Part shown: positions 16,789 to 25,980 of the stretch, piece after piece
Numbering within the stretch: the first letter of the stretch is position 1
How the letters are laid out: each line of letters opens with the position of its first letter
Source: an uncultured Pseudodesulfovibrio sp.
GTDB taxonomy: Bacteria; Desulfobacterota; Desulfovibrionia; Desulfovibrionales; Desulfovibrionaceae
Assembly: GCF_963675635.1 (NCBI RefSeq)
Contig: NZ_OY776488.1
Location: 1,339,501-1,403,500 of the forward strand
DNA length: 64,000 bases
Reading direction: 5' to 3'
Position numbers and translations under genes: made by a program
Notes under the pieces: generated by a model
Seen by the model: only the letters and a program-made list of their open reading frames with translations
The model's database searches: none
What the model was told of the DNA's origin: nothing

Positions 16789-18426
16789 CTAGGGCTGTCG
16801 CTGCAATGATCGGGGTATCCACCATTGCTCAAAATTATAGGCTATTCCGGCTGGAGCCGCTTTGATATTCTGCACCCGCGCCTGAACAATGGGCAGAGCC
16901 TTGGGGACGTACAAAAAGCAATACGGTACTTCGTCGAACAATATCTGCTGGATTTTATCATAGATGGGCTTGCGATCTTCCTGTTTCACGAGATATCGCC
17001 CACGCTCCAACAGATCATCCAACTCGGGGTTGGTATACCGAGTCAAGTTCAACCCACCATCAACGGCCATACTCGAATGCCAGACGTTATATATATCAGG
17101 GTCTTGTAAAATGTTCCATCCCAAAATAATGGCGTCAAATCGTCCCTTGTCCACGAATTCCTTGATAAAAGCAGCCCATTCAACTGTCCGCAGGTCAACC
17201 TGTATGCCCACATCTTTCAGTCGCTGCTGAATAATCACTCCACACTTGATACGCTGAACATTTCCCTGATTGGTGATAATGGAAAAAGAAAAAGGCACTC
17301 CGTCCTTGTCCAGCATTCCATCTCCGTCCGTATCAGTCCAGCCGGCCTCGGCCAAAAGCTGTCGGGACTTGACCAGATCGTGCTTCCTCGGCTTGATAGT
17401 ATCGTTATACTGCCATGTGCCAGGTTTGTACGGTCCGTTAGCCGGTTCACCAAGGCCAAACAGCACACCTTTGACTATCTCGCGACGATCTATGGCAAAA
17501 TCAATAGCTTTGCGAACCCGAACATCCTGGAAAAAAGGATGTTTAAAATTAAAACCTAAAAAAGAATACCCAAAAGACAAGTACTCGAATTTGTTAAAAC
17601 TTCCATCCCACCCCGGTCCGGAAGTCTGATAAAGGTACTGCAAAGGAGTCAGCCCCATGGTGTCTAGATGGCCTGCCTTGAGCTCCAGGAACTGCGTACC
17701 CATGTCAGGTATCATACGATAAATGACTGTATCGATGCGAGGCTTTCCCTCAAAAAAATTCGGATTGGCCTTCAGTACAATCTGACTGCCAGCCACCCAT
17801 TCCTTGAACATGTACGGTCCCGCCCCGACAGGCTCACGGCTAAACTTCGTATTAAGAAGATCCTCCCCCTCCAAAAGGTGCTTGGGCATGATATCCATGG
17901 CCCAGGTAACCAATGCTTTGGCAAAAGGTCGATCGTACTCCACTTCAAAAGTGAATTTCCCTGTCCGACGAAATGCCTTGACCAGTTTGAAATTCCCGGC
18001 ATAAGCCGTAGGAGTCTTGGGGTCGATCATCATCTTATAGGTGAATTCAACATCCTCGGCGGTGAGCTGTACACCATCATTCCAAAAGATATTTTCACGC
18101 ACCTTGAACTTGAGGAGTGTCCCGTCATTGAGCACTTCGTAAGATTCTGCGGCGTAAGGCACTAGGTTGATATCTTTGTCATATTTAAGCAAACTGACAT
18201 AAATTTGAGCAGCCACAGAATGAGAGGCACTATCCGATGACAATGGTGAAATCAGATTGCTCGGTTCGCCGATCATAGACTCAACTATGGTTCCTCCATC
18301 CTCCGGAACCAAGGGGATATCCCGAGGGCTGACAGGCTTGACAGGAGTTGCCGGGCCACTATCTTCAGTGCATCCAGCCAGAAGAATCAGGCACAAGATA
18401 AAGACAAACAGATTGGCGTGTCTCAT
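16789..18426 (-). CDS. Peptide/nickel-type ABC binding lipoprotein
   Basis: The 545-residue product starts at 18426, with AAGGA five bases upstream. It has a lipobox LLAGC at the end of a short signal and then the family 5 solute-binding fold (about 500 residues), the group that includes OppA and DppA. It would bind oligopeptides or a related ligand on the periplasmic side. No permease or ATPase gene is nearby, so it is an orphan that must use a transporter encoded elsewhere, or have another role. It shares a transcript with rsh. Confidence 0.9.
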   Translation of the reverse strand: MRHANLFVFILCLILLAGCTEDSGPATPVKPVSPRDIPLVPEDGGTIVESMIGEPSNLISPLSSDSASHSVAAQIYVSLLKYDKDINLVPYAAESYEVLNDGTLLKFKVRENIFWNDGVQLTAEDVEFTYKMMIDPKTPTAYAGNFKLVKAFRRTGKFTFEVEYDRPFAKALVTWAMDIMPKHLLEGEDLLNTKFSREPVGAGPYMFKEWVAGSQIVLKANPNFFEGKPRIDTVIYRMIPDMGTQFLELKAGHLDTMGLTPLQYLYQTSGPGWDGSFNKFEYLSFGYSFLGFNFKHPFFQDVRVRKAIDFAIDRREIVKGVLFGLGEPANGPYKPGTWQYNDTIKPRKHDLVKSRQLLAEAGWTDTDGDGMLDKDGVPFSFSIITNQGNVQRIKCGVIIQQRLKDVGIQVDLRTVEWAAFIKEFVDKGRFDAIILGWNILQDPDIYNVWHSSMAVDGGLNLTRYTNPELDDLLERGRYLVKQEDRKPIYDKIQQILFDEVPYCFLYVPKALPIVQARVQNIKAAPAGIAYNFEQWWIPRSLQRQP

Positions 18427-18623
18427 TTTTCCTTGCAAAACTAAAAGGGTTGGATCATATAATGGTACGAGCGTGGCATGATGAAGTCAGTATGGACCAA
18501 TGATCATGAAAAGCCAAGAGGACAGAGCCTCTCTGGTGAAATATATCACACTTGCCCATTGTCACAGATATATGTAAACAGTCCTGTCCTGTTACATAGA
18601 AAACATCATTTTACGAGTTCTGA

Positions 18624-21600
18624 ATGAGCACTGGCGAAGAACAAATAGTCAAATCAATTTTGCAGAAATTCCTGGGTGACAGCGTTCCTGATTATATTCT
18701 GGAAAGCGCACAAGGCATTGTTGCCGACAATGGGGTCAAGAAACTCGACCTCAAGAAACGCGACCAGTACTGGGATGTCGATGGTCAAGTTGAGGGCGAT
18801 GATTTCCAACATTACACTTCGGAAGTCGGACTGAACCTCATTGACGAGACCATCAATTATTACTGCAACTGCCCGGATTCCTTTTCCGGCGTCTGCCGTC
18901 ACGTCGCGGCAACAGCCATCAAACTCAAGAAATCTCTTGATACGGATTCCGGTGAAGAAATGCCCATCCCTCGCACGGATTGGCGTCAGACATTTCGCCC
19001 GTTCTTCGCCACTGAACTGGAGCCGGAAGCAGGTCGTCACTATATAATTTATAGAATATACCCTGAGCCGGGCCGTCTCCAGGTAGCCTTCTTCCGTGCA
19101 CGGCAGAACAAATCCGGGATATCGCAAGTACAAAACGAAATCACGCTGACGCAGATCGTCGAAAATCCAGACTGGTGCGACACGACACCGGCCCTGCCCG
19201 GCGTTGCGGAACAAATAGGTCATTACCTTGATTACTGGGGCCACAAGGTGGAAATTCCGGCAGGACTCCACTCCTGGTTTTTCCGAGCAATCAAGGGTGA
19301 GTATTATCTTTACCTGCGTGAAACAGACAAACCCGTGACCATTGAATCCAAGACCATGCAGCTCAAGCTATCACCGGCATTGAGCGAAGACGGTCTGGAT
19401 TTCGACATCCTGTTGGCGCGGGAAGACACACTGCCCTTCCCCATCACCGATGAGGAAGAAATATATTTCTACGGCAGACTGCCGCTCTGGGTGTACTATA
19501 AGAATTCTTTCTACCCCGTGCAGACCGGACTTGATCCCAAGCTGGTCCAGTCGATGGTCGAAAAGAAGCCTATCGTACCACACGCTGATGTTTCCGAATT
19601 TCTTGACCGTGTCTGGACACAGATTCCTGTCTCCGACCTCTATGGTCAGGAAGACTTCCTTGAACGCGTTGGCCCCATCTTTCAGGATGCTGATTACAAT
19701 CCCAAGCTTTACCTCGATGAGGAAGGCAGTCTGCTCGTTCTCAAGATTCAGAACATCTACGAAAACGAGCATGGTGAACATGTCATGCCTGGCCCCAACC
19801 CGGATCTCCAGACCGGCAGCTACCATGACAGCGGCAAATCCTATCTCATCCGTAGAGCGCAAGATGAAGAGGCCCGTCTGTTTGCAGAACTGCAAGACAT
19901 GAATTTCCAGCCCAGAAACAACCATATCTGGTTTATGGAACAGGAAGAGGCCATCACCTTCCTGCTCGACTTCTACCCGCAGTTGGTCGAAGCATACCGC
20001 GTGTACGGGGAACAAAACCTTACACGCTACAAAGTCCGCACGACCCAGCCGGTTGTGGTGGCAGAAGTGGAAACTGACGAAGAAGAGAAATGGTTCAACC
20101 TCGAACTGTCCGTTGAATACGACGAGCAGCGGGTCCCCATTGAGGTCATCTGGGAAGCATGGACCAAGGGCAAACGCTACGTCCAGCTCAAGGATGGTTC
20201 TTACACCAGTCTGCCGGAATCCTGGCTCAACAAACTGGGGCATAAACTCAAGGCTCTCGGTTTTGACCCTGAAAAGGCTCCCAAGCAGCAGTTCAACCAG
20301 TTTGAAGCCCCGGTTCTTGAAAAGATCCTGGAAGATCTACCGCAGGCCCAGACTGATGAATTCTTCGTCAAGCTCAAAGAAAAGATAAATAATTTCGATG
20401 AAATAAGAATGATTGACCAACCCAAGGACTTGCAGGCTACACTCAGGCCGTACCAGGTTCAGGGACTCAGTTATCTCAACTTCCTTCGCGAATATGGTTT
20501 CGGTGGTATTTTGGCTGACGAAATGGGGCTTGGAAAAACCATTCAGACCCTGTCATATCTCCAGTCATTGACCGACCGGGGTATTGACGGCCCGAACCTG
20601 ATCATCGTGCCGACGTCGGTCCTGCCCAACTGGGAACGCGAAGCGCAGAAGTTCGTCCCGAACCTCAAGCGTCTGACCATTTACGGTGCAAAACGTGAAG
20701 GTCTGTTCCAGCATATCAAGGATTCACAACTGGTCATCACCACTTATGCACTGCTTCGTCGCGACCTCGATGAACTGCTCAAATATGAGTACGTCACCGT
20801 CATCCTTGATGAAGCACAGAATATCAAGAATCCCAATACGATCACGGCCCGATCCGTACGCAAACTTGAGGCAGGCCTGCGAGTCTGCCTGTCCGGTACG
20901 CCCATCGAGAACAACCTGTTCGAATTGTGGTCTCTGTTTGAATTTCTCATGCCCGGGTTCCTCGGCTCGCAGCACTCGTTCCAGCGTGGTATCGTCAAGC
21001 CCATCAAGGATGGAGACGAAGAGACACTGGATTACCTGCGTACCCGCGTAAAACCGTTCATTCTGCGCCGCACCAAGTCCGAAGTCGCCAAAGACCTGCC
21101 GCCCAAGATTGAAACGACGCATTATTGCGAACTGGTGGATGAACAGCGCGAACTTTACAACGCTCTGGCCAAAAAGCTCAAAGATCAGGTTCTCAGAGAT
21201 GTTGAAGAAAAAGGCATGGCAAAGAGCCAGATGTCCATTCTCGACGCCCTGCTCAAGCTTCGCCAGATCTGCTGCCACCCGCGTCTGCTCAAGCTCGACA
21301 TCCCCGGCGTGTCCACCAACCTCCCTTCCGGCAAGTTCGACGCCTTCAAAGATCTGGTCGTGGATATCATCGAAGGCGGTCACAAGGTGCTCGTATTCTC
21401 ACAGTTCGTGCAGATGCTTCATGTCATCCGCAACTGGCTGCAAATCCGCGAGATTCCCTTTGCCTATCTGGATGGCTCCTCCAAGGATCGTTTCGAGCAG
21501 GTGGACAAATTCAACGACAGCCCGGACATCCCGATCTTCCTCATTTCGCTCAAGGCTGGCGGCACAGGCCTGAACCTGACCAGTGCGGACTACGTTATCC

Positions 21601-21833
21601 ATTACGACCCGTGGTGGAACCCGGCCGTGGAGAATCAGGCCACAGACCGCACACACCGTATCGGACAGAAGCGTCAGGTTTTCGCGTACAAGATGATCTG
21701 CCAGAACACCGTGGAAGAACGCATCCTCAAGCTGCAAGAGCAGAAGAAAAGTGTTGCCGAAGCGATTATCCCGGGTCAATCAGCGCTCAAGAGCCTGACT
21801 CGCGACGACCTGGAAATGTTGTTTGAAATATAA
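18624..21833 (+). CDS. SNF2-family helicase with SWIM zinc finger
   Basis: The 1069-residue protein has a SWIM finger at C81, C83, C91 and H93 (YYCNCPDSFSGVCRHV), a middle region of about 500 residues, and a C-terminal SNF2 motor. Motor motifs include DEMGLGKT near residue 635, LDEAQ near 730 and HRIGQKRQVFAYKM near the end. Bacterial proteins of this type are thought to remodel nucleic acid-protein complexes, sometimes at RNA polymerase (as RapA does), but the role of this subfamily is not settled. It heads a likely operon with the next two genes. There is no sign of a restriction or defence neighbour, so I do not call it a defence gene. Confidence 0.92.
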   Translation: MSTGEEQIVKSILQKFLGDSVPDYILESAQGIVADNGVKKLDLKKRDQYWDVDGQVEGDDFQHYTSEVGLNLIDETINYYCNCPDSFSGVCRHVAATAIKLKKSLDTDSGEEMPIPRTDWRQTFRPFFATELEPEAGRHYIIYRIYPEPGRLQVAFFRARQNKSGISQVQNEITLTQIVENPDWCDTTPALPGVAEQIGHYLDYWGHKVEIPAGLHSWFFRAIKGEYYLYLRETDKPVTIESKTMQLKLSPALSEDGLDFDILLAREDTLPFPITDEEEIYFYGRLPLWVYYKNSFYPVQTGLDPKLVQSMVEKKPIVPHADVSEFLDRVWTQIPVSDLYGQEDFLERVGPIFQDADYNPKLYLDEEGSLLVLKIQNIYENEHGEHVMPGPNPDLQTGSYHDSGKSYLIRRAQDEEARLFAELQDMNFQPRNNHIWFMEQEEAITFLLDFYPQLVEAYRVYGEQNLTRYKVRTTQPVVVAEVETDEEEKWFNLELSVEYDEQRVPIEVIWEAWTKGKRYVQLKDGSYTSLPESWLNKLGHKLKALGFDPEKAPKQQFNQFEAPVLEKILEDLPQAQTDEFFVKLKEKINNFDEIRMIDQPKDLQATLRPYQVQGLSYLNFLREYGFGGILADEMGLGKTIQTLSYLQSLTDRGIDGPNLIIVPTSVLPNWEREAQKFVPNLKRLTIYGAKREGLFQHIKDSQLVITTYALLRRDLDELLKYEYVTVILDEAQNIKNPNTITARSVRKLEAGLRVCLSGTPIENNLFELWSLFEFLMPGFLGSQHSFQRGIVKPIKDGDEETLDYLRTRVKPFILRRTKSEVAKDLPPKIETTHYCELVDEQRELYNALAKKLKDQVLRDVEEKGMAKSQMSILDALLKLRQICCHPRLLKLDIPGVSTNLPSGKFDAFKDLVVDIIEGGHKVLVFSQFVQMLHVIRNWLQIREIPFAYLDGSSKDRFEQVDKFNDSPDIPIFLISLKAGGTGLNLTSADYVIHYDPWWNPAVENQATDRTHRIGQKRQVFAYKMICQNTVEERILKLQEQKKSVAEAIIPGQSALKSLTRDDLEMLFEI

Positions 21834-21920
21834 GGCACCACAGGTGGATACGCCTGAAGGTTCAGAATTGTTGCCGGTTCGTCAAGACACAAACCTCTGG
21901 GATTACGTACAGGTTGCATC

Positions 21921-22808
21921 ATGAAGAACCCCATGGACACCATTTATTCCTGGGCCACATACGCCTTTGACCCGCTCCACCACTTCTGGGAGAAGGACAC
22001 CACGCAGCGTGCCGTTGCCGGTATACTCATTGTCGTCTTCATTCTGGGGCTCTGCACCATCGAATTAAAACGTCAGGGCATCATTACCGGCCACATAGCC
22101 AGCCTGATTCCAACCAGCCACTACATGGCTATCAATCTGGCTTTCACTCTGGTTCTCATTCTGGAAGTCGTCAGTCTTATCTTCACACTGCCCTGCTCCA
22201 TCTCTAAGGCCGTGGGCAAACAGTTTGAAATACTGGCGCTCATTTTGCTCAGAAGTGCGTTCAAGGCTTTGGCGGATTTCCCTGAACCTATTACCATCAC
22301 AGGCCACGAAAAAGAATTATGGATTCTTCTCGCCGATGGCGGAGGGGCAATCGCAATTTTCGCATTACTTGGGGTCTATACCCTGCTTCGACGACACCTC
22401 GACGAGACCATCAAAGGCGGGGAACGATTGTTCAAATTCGTTGCAGCCAAAAAGATCGTAGCACTCGTCATGCTCGTCATATTCGTCGGCATGGGCATCC
22501 AGAACGGCCTGCTATTCATCAACGGCTACAAGACATTCCATTTTTTCCAGAGCTTCTACACGGTGCTCATTTTCAGCGACATCATGCTGGTCCTCATCGC
22601 CCAGCGTTTCCTTCCTGAATTCCGAGCGGTCTTCCGTAATTCAGGCTTTGCCCTGGCGACGTTGCTCATCCGGCTTGCCTTGACAGCTCCTCCTTATTAC
22701 AATGTATTAATTGGCATTGGCTCAGCGGTATTTGCCTGCCTGCTGACACTTGTTTACAATGTCTTCTATTCCAGTTCATCACGATATGTACGCATAAAAA
22801 AAACATAG
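21921..22808 (+). CDS. Integral membrane protein of unknown function
   Basis: The 295-residue protein has about seven hydrophobic segments distributed along its length and no signal peptide. I recognise no catalytic motif or family. It lies 87 bases after the SNF2 gene and 27 bases before the SIMPL gene on the same strand, without a terminator between, so the three are probably cotranscribed. Function unknown. Confidence 0.78.
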   Translation: MKNPMDTIYSWATYAFDPLHHFWEKDTTQRAVAGILIVVFILGLCTIELKRQGIITGHIASLIPTSHYMAINLAFTLVLILEVVSLIFTLPCSISKAVGKQFEILALILLRSAFKALADFPEPITITGHEKELWILLADGGGAIAIFALLGVYTLLRRHLDETIKGGERLFKFVAAKKIVALVMLVIFVGMGIQNGLLFINGYKTFHFFQSFYTVLIFSDIMLVLIAQRFLPEFRAVFRNSGFALATLLIRLALTAPPYYNVLIGIGSAVFACLLTLVYNVFYSSSSRYVRIKKT

Positions 22809-22835
22809 GCACACAATTGATAGTAGAGGTACTCC

Positions 22836-23546
22836 ATGGAACAAAAACATACTTTTCACACCTTTCTTGCGGGTTTCGTTATTGCCCTGGGTATCGTGGC
22901 CGGTTGCTGGGTTCTCGGCAATGCACTGGTCGATTTCAAGGCCATGGACCGATACGTCACTGTCAAAGGGCTGGCTGAACGGGAAGTCCCCGCAGACCTT
23001 GCCATGTGGCCCATCAGCTACAGCGCAGGTGCCAACACCCTGCCTGAACTTGATGCCGAACTGGCCCGTTCCCGCACTGCTATCATGCTCTTTCTCAAAG
23101 AACAGGGCTTGGGTGACGCCGAAGTCATGACGACTGCTCCCCGCGTTCAGGACAACCAACCAATGATGGGTGACCGTCAACCCGCACAACGATACAGAGC
23201 GGAGGCCGTGCTGACTGTCCGTTCAAAAGACATTGCTACCGTGAAAAAGGGTATGGCAACAGCCGGGGAACTGGTTTCACGCGGTGTCATGCTGATACAG
23301 AATTATGAATTTCAGCCGACCTTTACCTACACAGGCCTCAACGATATCAAACCGGACATGATTGCTGAAGCCACACGCGACGCCCGAAAAGCCGCCAAGC
23401 AGTTTGCCGAAGACTCCGGATCAAGCGTCGGGAACATTCGACGCGCCACACAAGGCTATTTCAGCCTTCAGGATCGTGACCGATACACGCCGGAAATTAA
23501 ACGAATTCGTGTCGTAACAACTGTCGACTACTTCCTGGAAGATTAA
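22836..23546 (+). CDS. SIMPL-domain (DUF541) protein
   Basis: The 236-residue protein has an N-terminal membrane anchor (residues 10-30) and a SIMPL domain beginning at VTVKGLAEREVPADLA, the usual opening beta strand of the family. Members are periplasmic or surface proteins, some linked to oxidative stress (YggE), but their biochemical role is unclear. A ribosome-binding site (AGAGGT) precedes the start. A terminator follows. Confidence 0.88.
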   Translation: MEQKHTFHTFLAGFVIALGIVAGCWVLGNALVDFKAMDRYVTVKGLAEREVPADLAMWPISYSAGANTLPELDAELARSRTAIMLFLKEQGLGDAEVMTTAPRVQDNQPMMGDRQPAQRYRAEAVLTVRSKDIATVKKGMATAGELVSRGVMLIQNYEFQPTFTYTGLNDIKPDMIAEATRDARKAAKQFAEDSGSSVGNIRRATQGYFSLQDRDRYTPEIKRIRVVTTVDYFLED

Positions 23547-23560
23547 TTACACCGACACAA

Positions 23561-23600
23561 AATGCCCGCCATGTCATCACATGCGCGGGCATTCTTTTCT
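23561..23600 (+). terminator. Rho-independent terminator after the SIMPL gene
   Basis: A 9-bp stem (23561-23569 with 23585-23593) has a 15-base loop and is followed by a T-rich run broken by C residues. Confidence 0.7.
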
Positions 23601-23610
23601 CTCCCTTTCG

Positions 23611-23664
23611 TTGACACCAGTGCCACCTGTTTGTAACACATCCGTAACATTCGCTATTGCGAAT
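23611..23664 (+). promoter_or_regulatory. Promoter and operator candidate for aapJQMP
   Basis: TTGACA at 23611-23616 lies 17 bases before TAACAC at 23634-23639, a good -35 and a poor -10. Just downstream a perfect inverted repeat, ATTCGC at 23649-23654 and GCGAAT at 23659-23664, could bind a dimeric regulator. Confidence 0.4.
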
Positions 23665-23713
23665 ATTCAAACCTGTGCATCAATCACATCACCATTTTCA
23701 AAGGAGAGAGAGG

Positions 23714-24730
23714 ATGAAACTTTTTGGTAAACTGCTGTTGACGGCGCTGCTGCTCACCATGGCCTCCACCGCCATGGCCAGCTCCCTGGAGCGTATCCAG
23801 GAAAACGGTATTTTGACTCTGGGTGTCAGCGAAGGCGTTGCCGGTTTTTCCGCGCCTGACTCCAATGGCCGCTGGGTCGGCTTCGACGTCGACATGGGAC
23901 GCGCTGTCGCCGCTGCCGTGCTCAAGGATCAGGAAGCCATCAAGTTTGTCCCTCTTGCTTCCAAGCAAAAAATCGTCGCGGTTTCTTCCGGTCAGGTTGA
24001 CCTCGTATCCCGCACTACCACATGGACCATGAAGCGCGACGGCAAACAGGGCGTCGACTTCACTGTCGTTGTTTTCTACGATGGACAGGGCTTCATGGTG
24101 AAAAAAGGACTGGGTGTGACCAAGGGTACTGACCTCGACGGTGCATCCGTTGCCGTTGTTTCCGGCACCACCAGTGAACTGAACGTGGCCGACTTTGCCC
24201 GCCTGAACAATATCAAGCTGGAAACAGTGGTCTTCGACAGCAAAAAAGAAGCCTTCAACGCTTACGTTGCCGGTCGTACAGACGCTTTCACCACCGATGT
24301 CAGCCAGCTCGCTTCCCTGCGCACTAGTGCTCCGAATCCTGCCGACCACATCATTCTGTCAGAAACGTTCTCCAAAGAACCTCTGGCCCCTTACGTCCGC
24401 CACGGTGATAACCAGTGGAAAGATCTCGTCACCTGGGTCCTCTATGGTCTCATTGAAGCTGAAGAAAAAGGCATCACTCAGGCCAACGTCCTCGAAATGC
24501 GTGAAAAATCCACCGACCCTGTCGTCAAGCGCATGCTCGGCGCATCCGGCGACATCGGTTCCTTTGTGAATCTGGACAACGATTGGCTCGTTCGCGCCAT
24601 CCAGGCTGTCGGCAACTATGGCGAAATCTACAACCGCCATTTCGGTCCTGACACCACCATGAATATTCCCCGTGGTCATAACGACCTGTGGACTCGCGGC
24701 GGCCTGCTTTACGCAATGCCCATCCGCTAG
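23714..24730 (+). CDS. aapJ: General L-amino acid binding protein, AapJ type
   Basis: The start at 23714 follows AGGAGAGAGAGG. The 338-residue product has a signal peptide (about 23 residues, ending in AMA) and a family 3 binding fold (GFDVDMGRAVAAAV). Its length of about 340 residues fits AapJ/BztA rather than the shorter 260-270 residue GlnH type. It binds a broad range of L-amino acids in the periplasm. The operon order J, Q, M, P, with unusually long permeases, supports the Aap assignment. A hairpin separates it from aapQ. Confidence 0.88.
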   Translation: MKLFGKLLLTALLLTMASTAMASSLERIQENGILTLGVSEGVAGFSAPDSNGRWVGFDVDMGRAVAAAVLKDQEAIKFVPLASKQKIVAVSSGQVDLVSRTTTWTMKRDGKQGVDFTVVVFYDGQGFMVKKGLGVTKGTDLDGASVAVVSGTTSELNVADFARLNNIKLETVVFDSKKEAFNAYVAGRTDAFTTDVSQLASLRTSAPNPADHIILSETFSKEPLAPYVRHGDNQWKDLVTWVLYGLIEAEEKGITQANVLEMREKSTDPVVKRMLGASGDIGSFVNLDNDWLVRAIQAVGNYGEIYNRHFGPDTTMNIPRGHNDLWTRGGLLYAMPIR

Positions 24731-24756
24731 CCGATACACTTACTCACATGACAAAC

Positions 24757-24793
24757 AACCGCACTGGTCGGAAAATTCCCGGCCGGTGCGGTT
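24757..24793 (+). terminator. Stable hairpin after aapJ
   Basis: An 8-bp perfect outer stem (24757-24764 with 24786-24793), extended inward by several more pairs, has only three T residues after it. It probably stabilises the aapJ mRNA or partly terminates before aapQ. Confidence 0.65.
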
Positions 24794-24825
24794 TAATCGT
24801 TCACATCCAACTCCAGTAGCGTGCA

Positions 24826-25980
24826 ATGTCACTGACTTCCGACCTAAAAAACCAGCTTCCCGTCATCCTGATGCAAACGCTCGTGATCGGGGTGGTCATC
24901 TATGTCGCCTTGCAGCTCTTCTACAACACTCAGGCCAATCTCGAAGCGCGTAATATCGCTTCTGGATTCGGCTTCATGTCCGTGGAAGGTGGCCTGCCGA
25001 TAAACGACACACTCCTCCCGTATAAGCCTGCCGACACTTACGGCTACGCGTTTCTCATGGGAGCCCTGAACACGATCTTCGTCTCGATTATCGCTATCGT
25101 CCTTTCCACCATCCTTGGCGTCATCGTGGGCTGTGCCCGCGTCTCGACCAATTGGCTTGTGGCCAAACTCGGAGCCGTCTATGTAGAAATTCTTCGCAAC
25201 ATCCCGCTGTTACTGACACTTTTCTTCTGTTATTCTGTCATGTTGGCATCTTTCCCGCACCCACGGAAAAGTCTGAGCCCTTTCACGGACATCTTCATCA
25301 ATAATCGCGGTATTTTTCTGCCGCGCCCGGAATTTCAGGACGGCATGACATGGGTCTTTGTCGCCCTTGGCATTGCTATTGTCGGTTCCGTCATACTCTT
25401 TCGCAAATCCAAACAATTACGGGACGCCACAGGCAAAGGACTCCACACAGGGTGGTTTTCACTTGCGCTATGCATTGGACTGCCCGGTCTGACGTATCTC
25501 CTTGCAGGACAGCCTCTCGCATTTGACGTTCCCGTTCTCAAAGGGTTCAACTTCAAAGGTGGCATGGTCCTGCGACCAGAGTTTTCCGCCCTGCTTATCG
25601 GCCTGATTATCTACACAGCGGCCTTCATCGGTGAGAACGTCCGCAGCGGCATCCAGTCTGTGGACAAGGGGCAGCTCGACGCAGCCAAAGCTCTTGGACT
25701 CAAGCCAAGCCAGGTCATGCGCAAGGTAATCCTGCCGCAAACCCTGCGAGTCTGCATCCCGGCAACCACAAATGATTATGCCAGTCTGGTTAAAAACAGT
25801 TCACTTGCGGTCGCCATCGGTTACCCGGACATGGTTTCCGTCGGTGGAACGATTATCGGCCAGAACGATCAGGCCATCGAAATCATTGGTTTGTGGATGG
25901 CGGTATACCTGACCATCAACCTGATTATTTCTCTGGGCATGAACTGGTTCAACTCCAAAGTACAGGTGGTGGAACGATGA
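24826..25980 (+). CDS. aapQ: General L-amino acid permease AapQ
   Basis: The 384-residue membrane protein has the HisMQ permease domain with the LRNIPLLLTLFF motif and an EAA-type loop (DAAKALGLKPSQVMRKVILP). A long insertion between the N-terminal segments, with extra membrane spans around residues 175-235, is typical of AapQ/BztB and explains the large size. It forms the inner-membrane channel with AapM. The start lacks a strong ribosome-binding site. The stop overlaps aapM. Confidence 0.88.
   Translation: MSLTSDLKNQLPVILMQTLVIGVVIYVALQLFYNTQANLEARNIASGFGFMSVEGGLPINDTLLPYKPADTYGYAFLMGALNTIFVSIIAIVLSTILGVIVGCARVSTNWLVAKLGAVYVEILRNIPLLLTLFFCYSVMLASFPHPRKSLSPFTDIFINNRGIFLPRPEFQDGMTWVFVALGIAIVGSVILFRKSKQLRDATGKGLHTGWFSLALCIGLPGLTYLLAGQPLAFDVPVLKGFNFKGGMVLRPEFSALLIGLIIYTAAFIGENVRSGIQSVDKGQLDAAKALGLKPSQVMRKVILPQTLRVCIPATTNDYASLVKNSSLAVAIGYPDMVSVGGTIIGQNDQAIEIIGLWMAVYLTINLIISLGMNWFNSKVQVVER

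Noticed and set aside
18624-21833. SNF2 helicase as part of an antiphage defence system
   Set aside because: No nuclease, methylase or other defence partner is adjacent; the neighbours are a membrane protein and a SIMPL protein.
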